A stretch of 32,597 nt of DNA from Sphingomonadaceae bacterium (GCA_029268145.1 JAJUHA010000025.1:1-32597), one strand, 5' to 3'; positions 8,540-16,854 are shown, counted from the first letter of the stretch. Program-made: numbers and translations. Notes: generated from the sequence alone by a model not told the origin.

Positions 8540-9682
8540 CTACTGGCGCAGAAGCTCGCGCGCCACGATCACCCGCATGATCTCGTTGGTGCCCTCGAGG
8601 ATCCGGTGGACGCGCAGGTCCCGCCACAGCCGCTCGACGGGATAGTCCATGAGATAGCCATAGCCGCCATGCAGCTGGAGCGCGCGGTCGACGACCGCCG
8701 AGCCGGTGTCGGTGGCGAAGCGCTTGGCCATGGCGGCGAACTTCGTCCGGTCGGGTGCGCCGGCCTCCACCTTGGCGGCGGCAAGATAGAGGAGGGCGCG
8801 GGCGGCCTGGAGCTCGGTTTCCATGTCGGCCAGCGTGAACTGGGTGGCCTGGAAGTCGAGGATGGCCTGGCCGAACTGCCGGCGGGTGCGGGTGTAGGTG
8901 ATCGCCTCGTCAAGCGCGCGCTGGGCGCCGCCGAGCGAGCAGGCGCCGATGTTGAGCCGCCCGCCGTCGAGCCCGGCCATGGCGATGCGGAACCCCTCCC
9001 CTTCCGCGCCGACCCGGTTCTCGACCGGAACCCGGACCCGGTCGAAATGCACGAGCGCGGTCGGCTGCGAATGCCAGCCGAGCTTGCGCTCCTGGGCGCC
9101 GAAGGACACGCCCGGCATGTCCTTCTCGATGACGAGGCAGGAGATGCCGCGCGGCCCCTCCTCGCCGGTGCGGACCATTGTGACATAGAGGTCGCTCGCC
9201 CCGCCGCCCGAGATGAAGGCCTTGGAGCCGGAGACGACATACTGGTCGCCCTCGCGCACCGCGCGGGTCCTGAGCGCGGCCGCGTCCGAGCCGGAACCGG
9301 GCTCGGTCAGGCAGTAGCTCGCGATCCGCTCCATGGTGACGAGCGCGGGAAGATAGCGCGCCTTGACCGGCCCGGCGCCGAACCTGTCGATCATCCAGCT
9401 TGCCATGTTGTGGATCGAGATGAAGGCCGAGGTGGAGGGGCAGCCATGGGCCATGGCCTCCATGACGAGCGCCGCCTCGAGCCGGCCGAGGCCGGTTCCC
9501 CCCGAGGCTTCCGAGACATAGATGGCGCCGAAGCCGAGCGCGCCGGCCTTGCGGATGGTCTCGAGCGGGAAGATGTGCTTCTCGTCCCATTCCGCCGCAT
9601 GGGGAGTGATCTCGTCGGCCGTGAAGCGGCGGGCCATGTCCTGGATGGCGCGCTGGTCGTCGGTCAGGTCGAAGGGCTGCAT
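8540..9682 (-). CDS. Acyl-CoA dehydrogenase, isobutyryl-CoA dehydrogenase-like
   Basis: A 380-aa FAD-dependent acyl-CoA dehydrogenase of normal length, transferring electrons to ETF. The N-terminal helical domain begins FDLTDDQRAIQDMARRF. The middle domain carries YCLTEPGSGSDAA and GSKAFISGGG. The C-terminal domain carries TYTRTRRQFGQAI, QLHGGYGYLMDYPVERLWRD and RILEGTNEIMR. The catalytic base is predicted as Glu363 in LEGTNEI. Segments such as IHNMASWMIDRFG and the overall pattern resemble the isobutyryl-CoA (ACAD8-like) branch used in valine breakdown, though short-chain specificity cannot be proved by eye. It stands alone, converging on the TonB receptor. Sequence 9683-9840 upstream holds the rpmH promoter region on the other strand. 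Methylmalonyl-CoA mutase elsewhere in the window would act downstream of valine-derived propionyl-CoA. Confidence 0.88.
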   Translation of the reverse strand: MQPFDLTDDQRAIQDMARRFTADEITPHAAEWDEKHIFPLETIRKAGALGFGAIYVSEASGGTGLGRLEAALVMEAMAHGCPSTSAFISIHNMASWMIDRFGAGPVKARYLPALVTMERIASYCLTEPGSGSDAAALRTRAVREGDQYVVSGSKAFISGGGASDLYVTMVRTGEEGPRGISCLVIEKDMPGVSFGAQERKLGWHSQPTALVHFDRVRVPVENRVGAEGEGFRIAMAGLDGGRLNIGACSLGGAQRALDEAITYTRTRRQFGQAILDFQATQFTLADMETELQAARALLYLAAAKVEAGAPDRTKFAAMAKRFATDTGSAVVDRALQLHGGYGYLMDYPVERLWRDLRVHRILEGTNEIMRVIVARELLRQ

Positions 9683-9750
9683 GGCCGCCGCCCTAGCAAG
9701 CCGCGCGGGGCGGCGGGAGGGGCGGAATGGGGAGGGCAGGAGGGGGCGCG

Positions 9751-9779
9751 TTGACGCGGGCGCGCGCCTCGCCTAAGGC
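9751..9779 (+). promoter_or_regulatory. Candidate housekeeping promoter for rpmH operon
   Basis: TTGACG (9751-9756), 17 nt, then TAAGGC (9774-9779). The -35 is near perfect and the -10 is weak, as is usual in GC-rich alphaproteobacteria. It lies about 60 nt before the rpmH ATG. A 6-bp hairpin CGCGGG/CCCGCG follows in the leader at 9794-9809, and a GAAGGA ribosome binding site precedes the start. Confidence 0.45.
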
Positions 9780-9840
9780 CACGTCCCTGCCGTCGCGGGC
9801 CCACCCGCGGCTCCTGGTCTGATTCGAAGGAACCCTTGCG

Positions 9841-9975
9841 ATGAAGCGCACCTATCAGCCGTCCCGGCTGGTCCGCAAACGGCGCCATGGCTTTCGCGCC
9901 CGCATGGCGACGCCCGGCGGCCGCAAGGTGCTCGCCAACCGGCGCGCGCACGGCCGCAAGAAGCTCTGCGTCTGA
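9841..9975 (+). CDS. rpmH: 50S ribosomal protein L34
   Basis: A 44-aa ribosomal protein that sits in the large subunit near the 23S rRNA core. It starts [18 protein letters not shown] and contains [19 protein letters not shown], the L34 signature, at full family length. The C-terminus is Cys-Val where L34 usually ends Ser-Ala, an oddity worth noting. The ATG is preceded by GAAGGA about 9 nt upstream. It is the first gene of the rpmH-rnpA-yidD-yidC-yihA block, an order conserved across alphaproteobacteria. Confidence 0.97.
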   Translation: MKRTYQPSRLVRKRRHGFRARMATPGGRKVLANRRAHGRKKLCV

Positions 9976-10334
9976 CAGGTGCGCCGCGCGCGCAGCGGCC
10001 CCAGCCGGCCATCAGGGCGCGCCGCGACTTCCTTGCCGCGAACCAGGGGTTCCGGGTGGTCACACCGGCCTTCGTCCTGCTCGTCCGCCCCAACGGCCTT
10101 GGCGAAATGCGCGCGGGCTTCACCGTGAGCCGGCGCATCGGCACGGCGGTTGCCCGCAACCGGGCGCGGCGGCGGCTGCGCGAGATGGCGCGGCTGGTGC
10201 TGCCCGGGGCCGGCGTGCCCGGCGCCGACCATGTTTTCATCGCGCGGCCGCTGCCGGCCGAACGGCCCTTCATCGCCCTCCTCGCGGACGCGCGCGCAGC
10301 GCTGGCGCGGGCCGCGCGAAAGGTGGCGGCGTGA
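9972..10334 (+). CDS. rnpA: RNase P protein component, start codon non-standard
   Basis: The protein subunit of ribonuclease P, which matures the 5' ends of tRNAs. The conserved core is clear: [41 protein letters not shown] and the [10 protein letters not shown] motif that binds RNA. The conserved N-terminus starts near 10014, yet the first ATG/GTG/TTG in this frame is a GTG at 10056, which would delete the first strand and helix region. Upstream the frame is open through rpmH. I place the start at CTG 9972, overlapping the rpmH stop as CTGA, giving 120 aa; the rest is speculative. A GTG at 9979 lies in another frame and would fit if one base were missing in 9980-10013. The stop overlaps the yidD GTG (GTGA). 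Identity is sure, the start is not. Confidence 0.85.
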   Translation: MTGAPRAQRPQPAIRARRDFLAANQGFRVVTPAFVLLVRPNGLGEMRAGFTVSRRIGTAVARNRARRRLREMARLVLPGAGVPGADHVFIARPLPAERPFIALLADARAALARAARKVAA

Positions 10335-10606
10335 CGGGTACCGAGGCTTCCGCGCCACGGCCGGGGCCAGCGGCGCTGCTGCTCATCGGCGTGGCGCGCG
10401 CCTGGCAGCTGACCTTCTCGGCCATCCTCCCCCCCTCGTGCCGCTTCTCGCCCTCCTGCTCGGCCTATGCGATCGAGGCGGTGCGGACGCACGGGGCCGC
10501 GCGCGGCGGCTGGCTCGCGCTTCGGCGCATCCTGCGCTGCCACCCCTGGGGCGGCCTGGGCCATGACCCGGTGCCGCCGCCGGGACGGAGCAGAAAGACG
10601 ACATGA
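10331..10606 (+). CDS. yidD: Membrane protein insertion efficiency factor YidD
   Basis: A 91-aa member of the YidD family, a small peripheral inner-membrane protein that helps YidC-dependent insertion. The signature [20 protein letters not shown] is present, followed by [17 protein letters not shown], with three conserved Cys. An amphipathic or hydrophobic N-terminal stretch ([19 protein letters not shown]) fits membrane association. The GTG at 10331 overlaps the rnpA stop by 4 nt; a shorter start at the internal GTG 10391 is possible. The stop overlaps yidC's ATG (ATGA at 10603-10606), so rnpA, yidD and yidC are translationally coupled. Confidence 0.93.
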   Translation: MTGTEASAPRPGPAALLLIGVARAWQLTFSAILPPSCRFSPSCSAYAIEAVRTHGAARGGWLALRRILRCHPWGGLGHDPVPPPGRSRKTT

Positions 10607-12345
10607 CCGGGGAGACCCGCAACCTCGTGCTGGCCGTGGTGCTTTCGGCCATCGTGCTGTTCGGCTGGCAGTTCCTGGCCGAGCGCTACTTCATGCCGAA
10701 GCCGCCGCCGGCGCCGACCGAGAGCGCCGCGCCCGGCGCAGCGCGCGCCCCGGCGCCGGGACCGCTGACCGAGGGTGCAGCCGTGCCCGGCCCGGCGGCG
10801 CCTGCCGCGGTCCAGGCTCCGAAGACGATCGCCGAGGCGATCGCGGCAGCGCCGCGCGTGCCCATCCGCACGCCGCGCCTCGCCGGCTCGATCAACCTCG
10901 TCGGTGCGCGGATCGACGATCTCGTGCTGCGCGACCACCGGGTCAGCCTGAAGCCCGGCGCGCCGCCGGTCAGGCTGTTCGCGCCCTCGCCCGGGCCGCA
11001 GGCCTATTTCGCCGGCTTCGGCTGGGCCGGGCCCGGAGCGCCGCCGCCCGACGCGCGCTGGACCCCGAGCGGCGACGTGCTCGCACCCGGCAGGCCGCTG
11101 ACCCTCAGCTGGACCAGCCCGGAAGGGGCCAGTTTCGAGATCCGCCTCGAGGTGGACGAGAATTTCCTCTTCACCGCGACCCAGCGGGTGGTGAACCGGT
11201 CGGCGGGCGCGGTTGCCGTCAGGCCCTTCGGCTTCGTCACCCGCACCGGGACCGGGCCCGAGCGCGACGCCTTCAACCTCCATGTCGGCCCGATCGCCGT
11301 GATCGAGGGAACGCTCAAGGAAGGCGACGTCAGCTACGATCGGCTGCGCGAGCGCGGGCCGCAGACCTTCCAGACGACCGGCGGCTGGCTCGGGATCACC
11401 GACAAATACTGGCTCGCTGCCCTCATCCCCGACCAGAAGCAGGCGCTTGAGTTCCGCTTCGCCCACGCCGCCGATGGCGACAGGTTCCAGACCGACTTCG
11501 TCGCGCCACCGCAACTCGTGGCATCGGGCGCAGCAGCGGAAACCCGCGCCCATCTCTTCGCCGGGGCGAAGGAAGTGGCGCTCATGAACCAGGTGCGCGA
11601 CACGCTCGGCGCACCGCTGTTCGACCGGGCGCTCGCCTGGGGCTGGTTCTGGTTCATCGCCCAGCCCATCTTCTGGCTTCTCAGCCTCTTCCACGGCTGG
11701 TTCGGCAACTGGGGGCTTGCCATCATCGGCCTCACCCTCGTGGTCCGCCTGCTGCTCTACCCGATCGCCAACAAGCAATATGCCTCGATGGCGAAGCTCA
11801 AGGTCTTCGCACCGAAGATGAAGGAGATCCAGGAACGGTACAAGGATGACCGGGTCCGCCAGCAGCAGGAGATGATGGCGCTCTACAAGAAGGAAAAGAT
11901 CAATCCGCTCGCTGGCTGCCTTCCGATCCTTCTTCAGATCCCGATCTTCTACGCGCTCTACAAGACGCTGCTGATTGCCATCGAGATCCGCCACCAGCCG
12001 CTCGGCCTGTGGATACAGGATCTTTCCGCGCCCGACCCGCTGACCCCCCTCAACCTGTTCGGCCTCCTGCCCTTCCAGCCGCCCGCCGTCATCGCCATCG
12101 GCGTGCTGCCAATCATCCTCGGCATCACCATGTGGCTCCAGTTCCGCCTCAACCCGACCCCGATGGACGAGGTGCAGAAGCTGGTCTTCTCCTGGATGCC
12201 GTGGATCTTCATGTTCGTGATGGCCCCCTTCGCCGCCGGGCTCCAGCTCTACTGGATCGTCAACAACATCGTCTCGATCGGCCAGCAATGGTGGCTGAAC
12301 CGGAAATATGCCTCGCCGGCGCCGGCCCCGTCGGCGGGGAAATGA
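10603..12345 (+). CDS. yidC: Membrane protein insertase YidC
   Basis: A 580-aa inner-membrane insertase that integrates and folds membrane proteins, alone or with SecYEG. Layout is as in Gram-negative YidC: an N-terminal membrane segment (about residues 6-22), a Pro/Ala-rich linker (about 28-85), a large periplasmic beta domain (about 90-330) and the C-terminal conserved core with membrane segments near [57 protein letters not shown] and [20 protein letters not shown]. The cytoplasmic coiled segment [20 protein letters not shown] is typical. Length is normal. Its start overlaps yidD and its stop overlaps yihA (ATGA), all one operon. Confidence 0.97.
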   Translation: MTGETRNLVLAVVLSAIVLFGWQFLAERYFMPKPPPAPTESAAPGAARAPAPGPLTEGAAVPGPAAPAAVQAPKTIAEAIAAAPRVPIRTPRLAGSINLVGARIDDLVLRDHRVSLKPGAPPVRLFAPSPGPQAYFAGFGWAGPGAPPPDARWTPSGDVLAPGRPLTLSWTSPEGASFEIRLEVDENFLFTATQRVVNRSAGAVAVRPFGFVTRTGTGPERDAFNLHVGPIAVIEGTLKEGDVSYDRLRERGPQTFQTTGGWLGITDKYWLAALIPDQKQALEFRFAHAADGDRFQTDFVAPPQLVASGAAAETRAHLFAGAKEVALMNQVRDTLGAPLFDRALAWGWFWFIAQPIFWLLSLFHGWFGNWGLAIIGLTLVVRLLLYPIANKQYASMAKLKVFAPKMKEIQERYKDDRVRQQQEMMALYKKEKINPLAGCLPILLQIPIFYALYKTLLIAIEIRHQPLGLWIQDLSAPDPLTPLNLFGLLPFQPPAVIAIGVLPIILGITMWLQFRLNPTPMDEVQKLVFSWMPWIFMFVMAPFAAGLQLYWIVNNIVSIGQQWWLNRKYASPAPAPSAGK

Positions 12346-12983
12346 GCGCCGACCTGGCGGAGACCGCAGCGCTCGACGCCGCCCGCAGGCTGTTCGCAGG
12401 CCCGATCCGCTTCGAGCTTGGCGCGCCGCGGCTCGATCTCCTCCCCGTCGACGACCTGCCCGAACTGGCCCTCGCCGGCCGCTCCAATGTCGGGAAATCC
12501 TCGCTTCTCAATGCGCTGGCCGGCCGTTCGGGACTCGCGCGAACCTCGAACACGCCCGGGCGCACGCAGGAGCTGAACCTGTTTCTGGTCGGCGAGCCGC
12601 CCCTCCTTCGCCTCGTCGACATGCCGGGCTATGGCTATGCCGAGGCGCCGAGGGACATCGTCCGCCGCTGGACGCGCCTCGTCGGGGACTATCTCGCCGG
12701 GCGGCCGAACCTCCGGCGGGTGCTGCTGCTGGTCGACAGCCGCCACGGGACGAAGCCGGTCGATCGCGAGGTGATGGCCCTCCTCGACCGCGCGGCGGTG
12801 AGCTACCAGATCGTGCTCACCAAGACCGACAAGGTGAAGGATCCGGCCGCGGTTGCAGCCGCAGTCGCCGCCGAGGCGCGCGCCCACCCCGCCGCGCACC
12901 CGGAGGTGCTGGCGACGAGCGCCGCCAAGGGCCAGGGGATTGCCGCGCTGCGCCTTGCCGCACATGCGGCAATCCTGTCCTGA
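12342..12983 (+). CDS. engB: Ribosome-biogenesis GTP-binding protein YihA/YsxC/EngB
   Basis: A 213-aa TRAFAC-class GTPase needed for large-subunit assembly and normal division. The G motifs are intact: G1 GRSNVGKS at 46-53, the G2 region SNTPGRTQ, G3 DMPGYG, G4 TKTDK and G5 SAAKGQG. The family insert GYGYAEAP follows G3. The ATG at 12342 overlaps the yidC stop by 4 nt and removes an unrelated upstream extension of the frame. It ends the rpmH-to-yihA block. The 68 nt after it (12984-13051) hold no gene, only the leader of the next gene with GGAGGG 6 nt before its ATG. Confidence 0.95.
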   Translation: MSADLAETAALDAARRLFAGPIRFELGAPRLDLLPVDDLPELALAGRSNVGKSSLLNALAGRSGLARTSNTPGRTQELNLFLVGEPPLLRLVDMPGYGYAEAPRDIVRRWTRLVGDYLAGRPNLRRVLLLVDSRHGTKPVDREVMALLDRAAVSYQIVLTKTDKVKDPAAVAAAVAAEARAHPAAHPEVLATSAAKGQGIAALRLAAHAAILS

Positions 12984-13051
12984 TCGTGGCAAAAAAGGGG
13001 CGCGCACTCGGCCGTGAATGCTGCTAGGCAGTGCGGCATGGAGGGTTTGCA

Positions 13052-14470
13052 ATGATCGCTCTCGACAGCCTGCGGATCGGCGGGCGCGAGCTCCTGCCGC
13101 TCGTCGAGGGCGGCAAGGGCATTTCGGCGACCAACCACCGCTCCTCCGGCGCCTGGGCGCGAACGGGGGGCATCGGCACGGTCTCGGCCGTCAATGCCGA
13201 CAGCTACGATGCCGATGGCCGCCCCATCCCCCAGGTCTATCGGGAGAAGACCCGCCTCGGCCGCCACGAGGAGCTGATCGCCTATGCGATCGAGGGTGCG
13301 GTCGAGCAGGTGAAGCGCGCCTTCGACCTCGCCGCCGACGAGCTGCGCGCCGGGCGCGGCGCGCTCAACATCAATGTGCTGTGGGAGATGGGCGGCGCCC
13401 AGCGCGTCCTCCACGGCGTGCTCGCGCGCACCCGCGGCCTCGTCCACGGCGTGACCTGCGGCGCCGGCATGCCCTACCGCCTCTCCGAGATCGCGGCCTC
13501 CTACGGCGTCAGCTACTATCCCATCATCTCCTCGGCGCGGGCCTTCCGGGCGCTGTGGAAGCGGGCCTATTCCAAGGCCGCCGAATGGCTCGGCGCGGTC
13601 GTCTACGAGGATCCGTGGCTTGCCGGAGGTCACAACGGGCTCTCCAACGCCGAGGACCCGGCCCAGCCGCAGGATCCCTACCCCAGGGTGCGCGAGCTCC
13701 GGCAGGTCATGCGCGAGAGCGGCATTTCCGACGACGTGCCGATCGTGATGGCGGGCGGGGTCTGGTATCTGCGCGAATGGACCGACTGGATCGGCAATCC
13801 CGAGCTCGGCACCATCGCCTTCCAGTTCGGCACCCGCCCGCTCCTCACCCGGGAAAGCCCGATCCCGGATGCCTGGAAGGCGAAGCTGACCAGCCTCGAG
13901 GAGGGGGACATCCTGCTCCACCGCTTCTCGCCCACCGGCTTCTACTCGTCGGCCGTCCGCAACCCCTTCCTGCGCGAGCTCGAGGCCCGCTCGGAGCGCC
14001 AGATCGCCTTCTCGACCGAGGCTGCCGGCGACCACCAGTTCGTCCTCGACGTGGGCGTCGCGCGCGGGAGGACCTACTACGTCACGCGCGACGACCTGCT
14101 GCGCGCGCGCGGCTGGGCCGGCCAGGGCTATACCGAAGCGCTCAAGACGCCCGACAACACGCTCGTGTTCGTGACGCCCGAGAAGAAGGCCGAGATCCGC
14201 CGCGACCAGGCGGACTGCATGGGCTGCCTCTCCCACTGCCAGTTCTCGGCCTGGAAGGACCATGACGACCATTCGACCGGCCGTCTCGCCGACCCGCGCA
14301 GCTTCTGCATCCAGAAGACGCTGCAGGAGATCGCCCATGGCGGCGATCCGGACCGGAACCTCATGTTCGCCGGGCACTCGGCCCACAATTTCCGCACCGA
14401 CCCCTTCTATTCCAATGGCTTCATTCCGACGGTCCGGCAGCTGGTGGACCGCATCCTGACCGGCGACTGA
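13052..14470 (+). CDS. NMO-like FMN-binding TIM-barrel oxidoreductase with C-terminal Cys cluster
   Basis: A 472-aa flavoprotein resembling nitronate monooxygenase / 2-nitropropane dioxygenase proteins. FMN-barrel features include GGKGISATNHRSSGAWARTGG near the N-terminus, VHGVTCGAGMPYRLSEIAASYG, PIVMAGGVWYLREW and the phosphate-loop-like LGTIAFQFGTRPLLT. It is longer than the classic NMO of about 330-350 aa. The extra C-terminal part carries Cys389, Cys392, Cys396 and Cys419 (C-x2-C-x3-C-x22-C), which could bind an iron-sulfur cluster or zinc. Substrate is uncertain; members oxidise nitronates or act as enoyl or other flavin reductases. The start at 13052 is backed by GGAGGG. It is monocistronic and converges on the serine hydrolase with a 40-nt gap holding only a weak GCGCAA/TTGCGC dyad. 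Confidence 0.8.
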   Translation: MIALDSLRIGGRELLPLVEGGKGISATNHRSSGAWARTGGIGTVSAVNADSYDADGRPIPQVYREKTRLGRHEELIAYAIEGAVEQVKRAFDLAADELRAGRGALNINVLWEMGGAQRVLHGVLARTRGLVHGVTCGAGMPYRLSEIAASYGVSYYPIISSARAFRALWKRAYSKAAEWLGAVVYEDPWLAGGHNGLSNAEDPAQPQDPYPRVRELRQVMRESGISDDVPIVMAGGVWYLREWTDWIGNPELGTIAFQFGTRPLLTRESPIPDAWKAKLTSLEEGDILLHRFSPTGFYSSAVRNPFLRELEARSERQIAFSTEAAGDHQFVLDVGVARGRTYYVTRDDLLRARGWAGQGYTEALKTPDNTLVFVTPEKKAEIRRDQADCMGCLSHCQFSAWKDHDDHSTGRLADPRSFCIQKTLQEIAHGGDPDRNLMFAGHSAHNFRTDPFYSNGFIPTVRQLVDRILTGD

Positions 14471-14510
14471 GCCGGCGCAAACGCGCGCAGCCGCCACCCG
14501 CCGCTTGCGC

Positions 14511-15914
14511 TCATTCGCGGTTGGCGGTCGGCGCGTCGATGCCAAGCGCGGGGAAGACGGCCTCGAGGAAGCGGGCATGGTCCCATGCCGAGCGGTCGGG
14601 CTGGAACCCCATGCGCACGATGACGGTGCGGGTCTCGGGCACGATGGTCACGAACTGGCCGCCATAGCCGGCGAGCTCGAGGGTGCGCGCCGGCTGGCCC
14701 GGCGTGCCGCCGCGAAACCAGGTCTGGGTCGAGTATCGGCCGTTCGAGAGGGCCGTCGGCGTGCGCATGCGCATCACCCAGGCTTCCGGCACCACCTGCC
14801 GCCCGTCCACGCGGCCGCCGTCGGCGAGCATCAGGCCGAAGCGCGCCCAGTCGTTGGCCGACGCCAGCACGAAGGTCGAGCCCAGGAAGTCGCCCTCGGC
14901 ATCCTGCTCGAAGAGCGCCGAGCGCATGCCGACGGGATCGAACAGGGCGGCCCTCGGGAAGGCGTTCCACGCGGCGCGGTCGCGCCCGGCGCGCAGACGG
15001 ACAACGCGCATCAGAATGTTGGTGTCGCCCGAGGAATAGGCGAAGCGCGTGCCCGGCGGGTCGTGCAGCGGCTTCGCCGCGGCAAAGCGCGCAGCCGACG
15101 GCTCGGCATAGAGCATCCGCCCCGGATCGGCAACGCCGGCATAGGTCTCGTCGAAGGCGAGACCCGATTCCATGTCGAGGAGATGGGCGAGGCGGATGGC
15201 GCGGCGATCGTCGGTCCATTCGGGAAGGAGCGCATCGTCCGCGAGCGCGAGGCGCCCTTCGCCGACGAGGATGCCGACGAGCGCGGCCGCGACCGTCTTC
15301 GACATGGAGGCGGAATAGTGCGGGGTGGTCGGGCCCCAGCCGGCCGCGTGCCGGGCTGCGACCAGCTGGCCCTGGTGGACGATGACGACCGACCGCGTCA
15401 CCGGGTCCCTCGCCGGATTGCCATAGGCGCCCCGGGTGAAGGCGGCCGCGACTGCTGTCTCGAGCGCCGCCGGGTCCCGGACGAGCCCGGCAGCGCTGCC
15501 GGACGGCGCGTCCCCTGCGGGGAAGGGCCTGGGATCGGGCGCTAGGAGGACCGGCGTGCCGGCGCCGGTGCCGGGGCGGCCCACCGCGCAGCCAAGGCCG
15601 GGCGTGTGGCCGGCCATGGCAAGCGTCAGCCCGAAGCGGCCGGCGCGCACTTCGCCCGCCGCGCGGTCGATGCTGGCGCGGAACAGCGACAGGCGCGGGT
15701 CGATGTCGGGGCCGATGTCGTGCGGCCAGACATCCTCAGGGTCCCGACCCTGGACGAAGACCGCCGTGCACATGGTGCGGGCGACGAGGCCGCCGCCGAT
15801 CTCCGCCACGCCCGCCAGTTCGCGGACCTGCCCGCAGCCGGCGAGCCCGACCGCAAGTGCTGCGAGCGCCGCCATGGCTTGCACCCGCGCCCGTCTCTGC
15901 AACCATGCCCCCAT
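14511..15914 (-). CDS. Lipoprotein serine hydrolase (beta-lactamase / DD-peptidase fold)
   Basis: A 467-aa protein of the class-C beta-lactamase-like serine hydrolase family. The lipobox GLAGC places the lipidated residue at Cys27, so the mature enzyme is membrane anchored. After a linker with extra Cys residues, the catalytic fold shows SxxK as Ser203-Met-Ser-Lys206 (SASMSKT), the Tyr motif in FAYSSGDTN, and a late GYGGQF segment in the place of the third motif. Substrates of such proteins range from esters to D-amino-acid peptides and cannot be told here. The ATG at 15914 has an excellent GGAGG site 6 nt upstream on its strand (15925-15921). Met14 (15875) is an alternative that keeps the lipobox. 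The start overlaps the start codon of the opposite cyclophilin gene by 2 nt. Confidence 0.85.
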   Translation of the reverse strand: MGAWLQRRARVQAMAALAALAVGLAGCGQVRELAGVAEIGGGLVARTMCTAVFVQGRDPEDVWPHDIGPDIDPRLSLFRASIDRAAGEVRAGRFGLTLAMAGHTPGLGCAVGRPGTGAGTPVLLAPDPRPFPAGDAPSGSAAGLVRDPAALETAVAAAFTRGAYGNPARDPVTRSVVIVHQGQLVAARHAAGWGPTTPHYSASMSKTVAAALVGILVGEGRLALADDALLPEWTDDRRAIRLAHLLDMESGLAFDETYAGVADPGRMLYAEPSAARFAAAKPLHDPPGTRFAYSSGDTNILMRVVRLRAGRDRAAWNAFPRAALFDPVGMRSALFEQDAEGDFLGSTFVLASANDWARFGLMLADGGRVDGRQVVPEAWVMRMRTPTALSNGRYSTQTWFRGGTPGQPARTLELAGYGGQFVTIVPETRTVIVRMGFQPDRSAWDHARFLEAVFPALGIDAPTANRE

Positions 15915-16554
15915 GATTCGCCTCCTCCTCCTGTCCCTTGCCGCGCCGCTCGCGGCGCAGGAAGCCCCCGCGCCGCAGCCCGCGCCCGCGACACTGCCGG
16001 CCTCGGCCGCGGCAGTGGCGCCGCGGACCGAGACGGTCGCGCTCGAGACGGCGCAGGGCACCATCCGGATCGCGGTCGAGGTCGAGCGCGCGCCCGTCAC
16101 GGCGGCCAATTTCCTGCGCTACGTGCGCGAGAAGCGGCTCGATGGCGCCAGCTTCTACCGCGCACTCAAGCTGACGCCGGATGGGGGCTATGGGCTGATC
16201 CAGGGAGGCCTGCGCAACGATCCCAAGCGGGTGCTGCCGCCAATCGCCCACGAACCGACATCGAAGACCGGGCTTTCGCATGGCCATGGCGCCATCTCCA
16301 TGGCCCGCGCCGCCCCCGGCACGGCGAGCGGCGACTACTTCATCATCGTCGGCGGCCTCCCCGCGCTCGATGCCCAGGCCACGGGCGAGGGCGACATCGC
16401 CGGCTACGCGGTGTTCGGCCGGGTGGTCGAGGGCATGGAGGTGGTGAAGGCCATCCTCGCCGCCCCCGTGGACCCGGCTGCCGGGGAGGGGTCGATGAAG
16501 GGCCAGATGCTCGCCACCCCGGTCCGGATCGGACGCGCCGTCCGCCTGCCCTGA
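15913..16554 (+). CDS. Periplasmic peptidyl-prolyl cis-trans isomerase, cyclophilin type
   Basis: A 213-aa cyclophilin that should catalyse proline isomerisation during folding of exported proteins. Residues 1-16 (MIRLLLLSLAAPLAAQ) are a compact signal peptide, followed by an Ala/Pro linker to about residue 37. The cyclophilin domain shows VALETAQGTIRIAVE, APVTAANFLRYV, FYRALK with the conserved Arg, LIQGG, AISMARA, DYFIIVGGLPALDA and GYAVFGRVVEGMEVVKAI. Some positions differ from canonical PpiA, so activity may be reduced. The ATG at 15913 has no Shine-Dalgarno sequence upstream and no alternative start keeps the signal peptide, so leaderless or weak initiation is likely. It is divergent from the serine hydrolase. 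The gap to the next small gene is 66 nt. Confidence 0.88.
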   Translation: MIRLLLLSLAAPLAAQEAPAPQPAPATLPASAAAVAPRTETVALETAQGTIRIAVEVERAPVTAANFLRYVREKRLDGASFYRALKLTPDGGYGLIQGGLRNDPKRVLPPIAHEPTSKTGLSHGHGAISMARAAPGTASGDYFIIVGGLPALDAQATGEGDIAGYAVFGRVVEGMEVVKAILAAPVDPAAGEGSMKGQMLATPVRIGRAVRLP

Positions 16555-16571
16555 GGACGGCGCCTTCGCGC

Positions 16572-16601
16572 TTGACATCGCCCCCGCTGCTGTCGTGAGA
16601 T
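16572..16601 (+). promoter_or_regulatory. Candidate promoter before small membrane gene and mutase
   Basis: A perfect TTGACA (16572-16577) is followed after 18 nt by TGAGAT (16596-16601), a weak -10. The placement, 20 nt before the 52-aa gene and in the 66-nt gap after the cyclophilin, supports a start of transcription for the small gene and the methylmalonyl-CoA mutase. It is called by eye. Confidence 0.35.
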
Positions 16602-16620
16602 GGTGGCCGGGAGAGGGGAC

Positions 16621-16779
16621 ATGGACCACGACTTCTGGGACCATGTGATCGGGCGCGCCGAGCCGGTGCGCGAGGATCTGGCAGCCGAGCTGGTGGCCGG
16701 CGCGGGCGGGCTTGCCGTCATTGCGCTCGGCATGCTGTTCCTGCTCGATCTCGCGCTCGGCTGGCACCTCGCCGGCTGA
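16621..16779 (+). CDS. Small single-pass membrane protein (52 aa), unrecognised
   Basis: This short gene starts with ATG directly after GAGAGGGGAC, a good ribosome binding site. An acidic/charged N-terminus (DHDFWDHVIGRAEPVREDL, residues 2-20) is followed by one hydrophobic stretch, about residues 24-45 (VAGAGGLAVIALGMLFLLDLAL), and a short tail WHLAG. I do not recognise the family. It sits between the cyclophilin and the methylmalonyl-CoA mutase, 75 nt before the latter, downstream of a candidate promoter. The codon use is that of the neighbours. A membrane-anchored accessory peptide is the simplest reading, with no known role. Confidence 0.6.
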   Translation: MDHDFWDHVIGRAEPVREDLAAELVAGAGGLAVIALGMLFLLDLALGWHLAG

Positions 16780-16854
16780 CGCCGCGCCGGTCGCAAGCGG
16801 GAGGTTGACGGGCAGCGCCCGGCAATGGCTAGCAGCGCGCCGGAAAGGCGTGGC

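Noticed and set aside
5127-8627. Minus-strand open frame of 1166 codons opposite the TonB receptor
   Set aside because: It is the mirror of a real gene in GC-rich DNA. Its product is Arg/Gly/Ala/Asp-rich low-complexity with no domain, while the forward frame is a textbook TonB receptor.
9683-9840. Replication origin near rpmH
   Set aside because: There is no dnaA gene, no cluster of DnaA boxes and no AT-rich unwinding region; in alphaproteobacteria rpmH is not normally at the origin.
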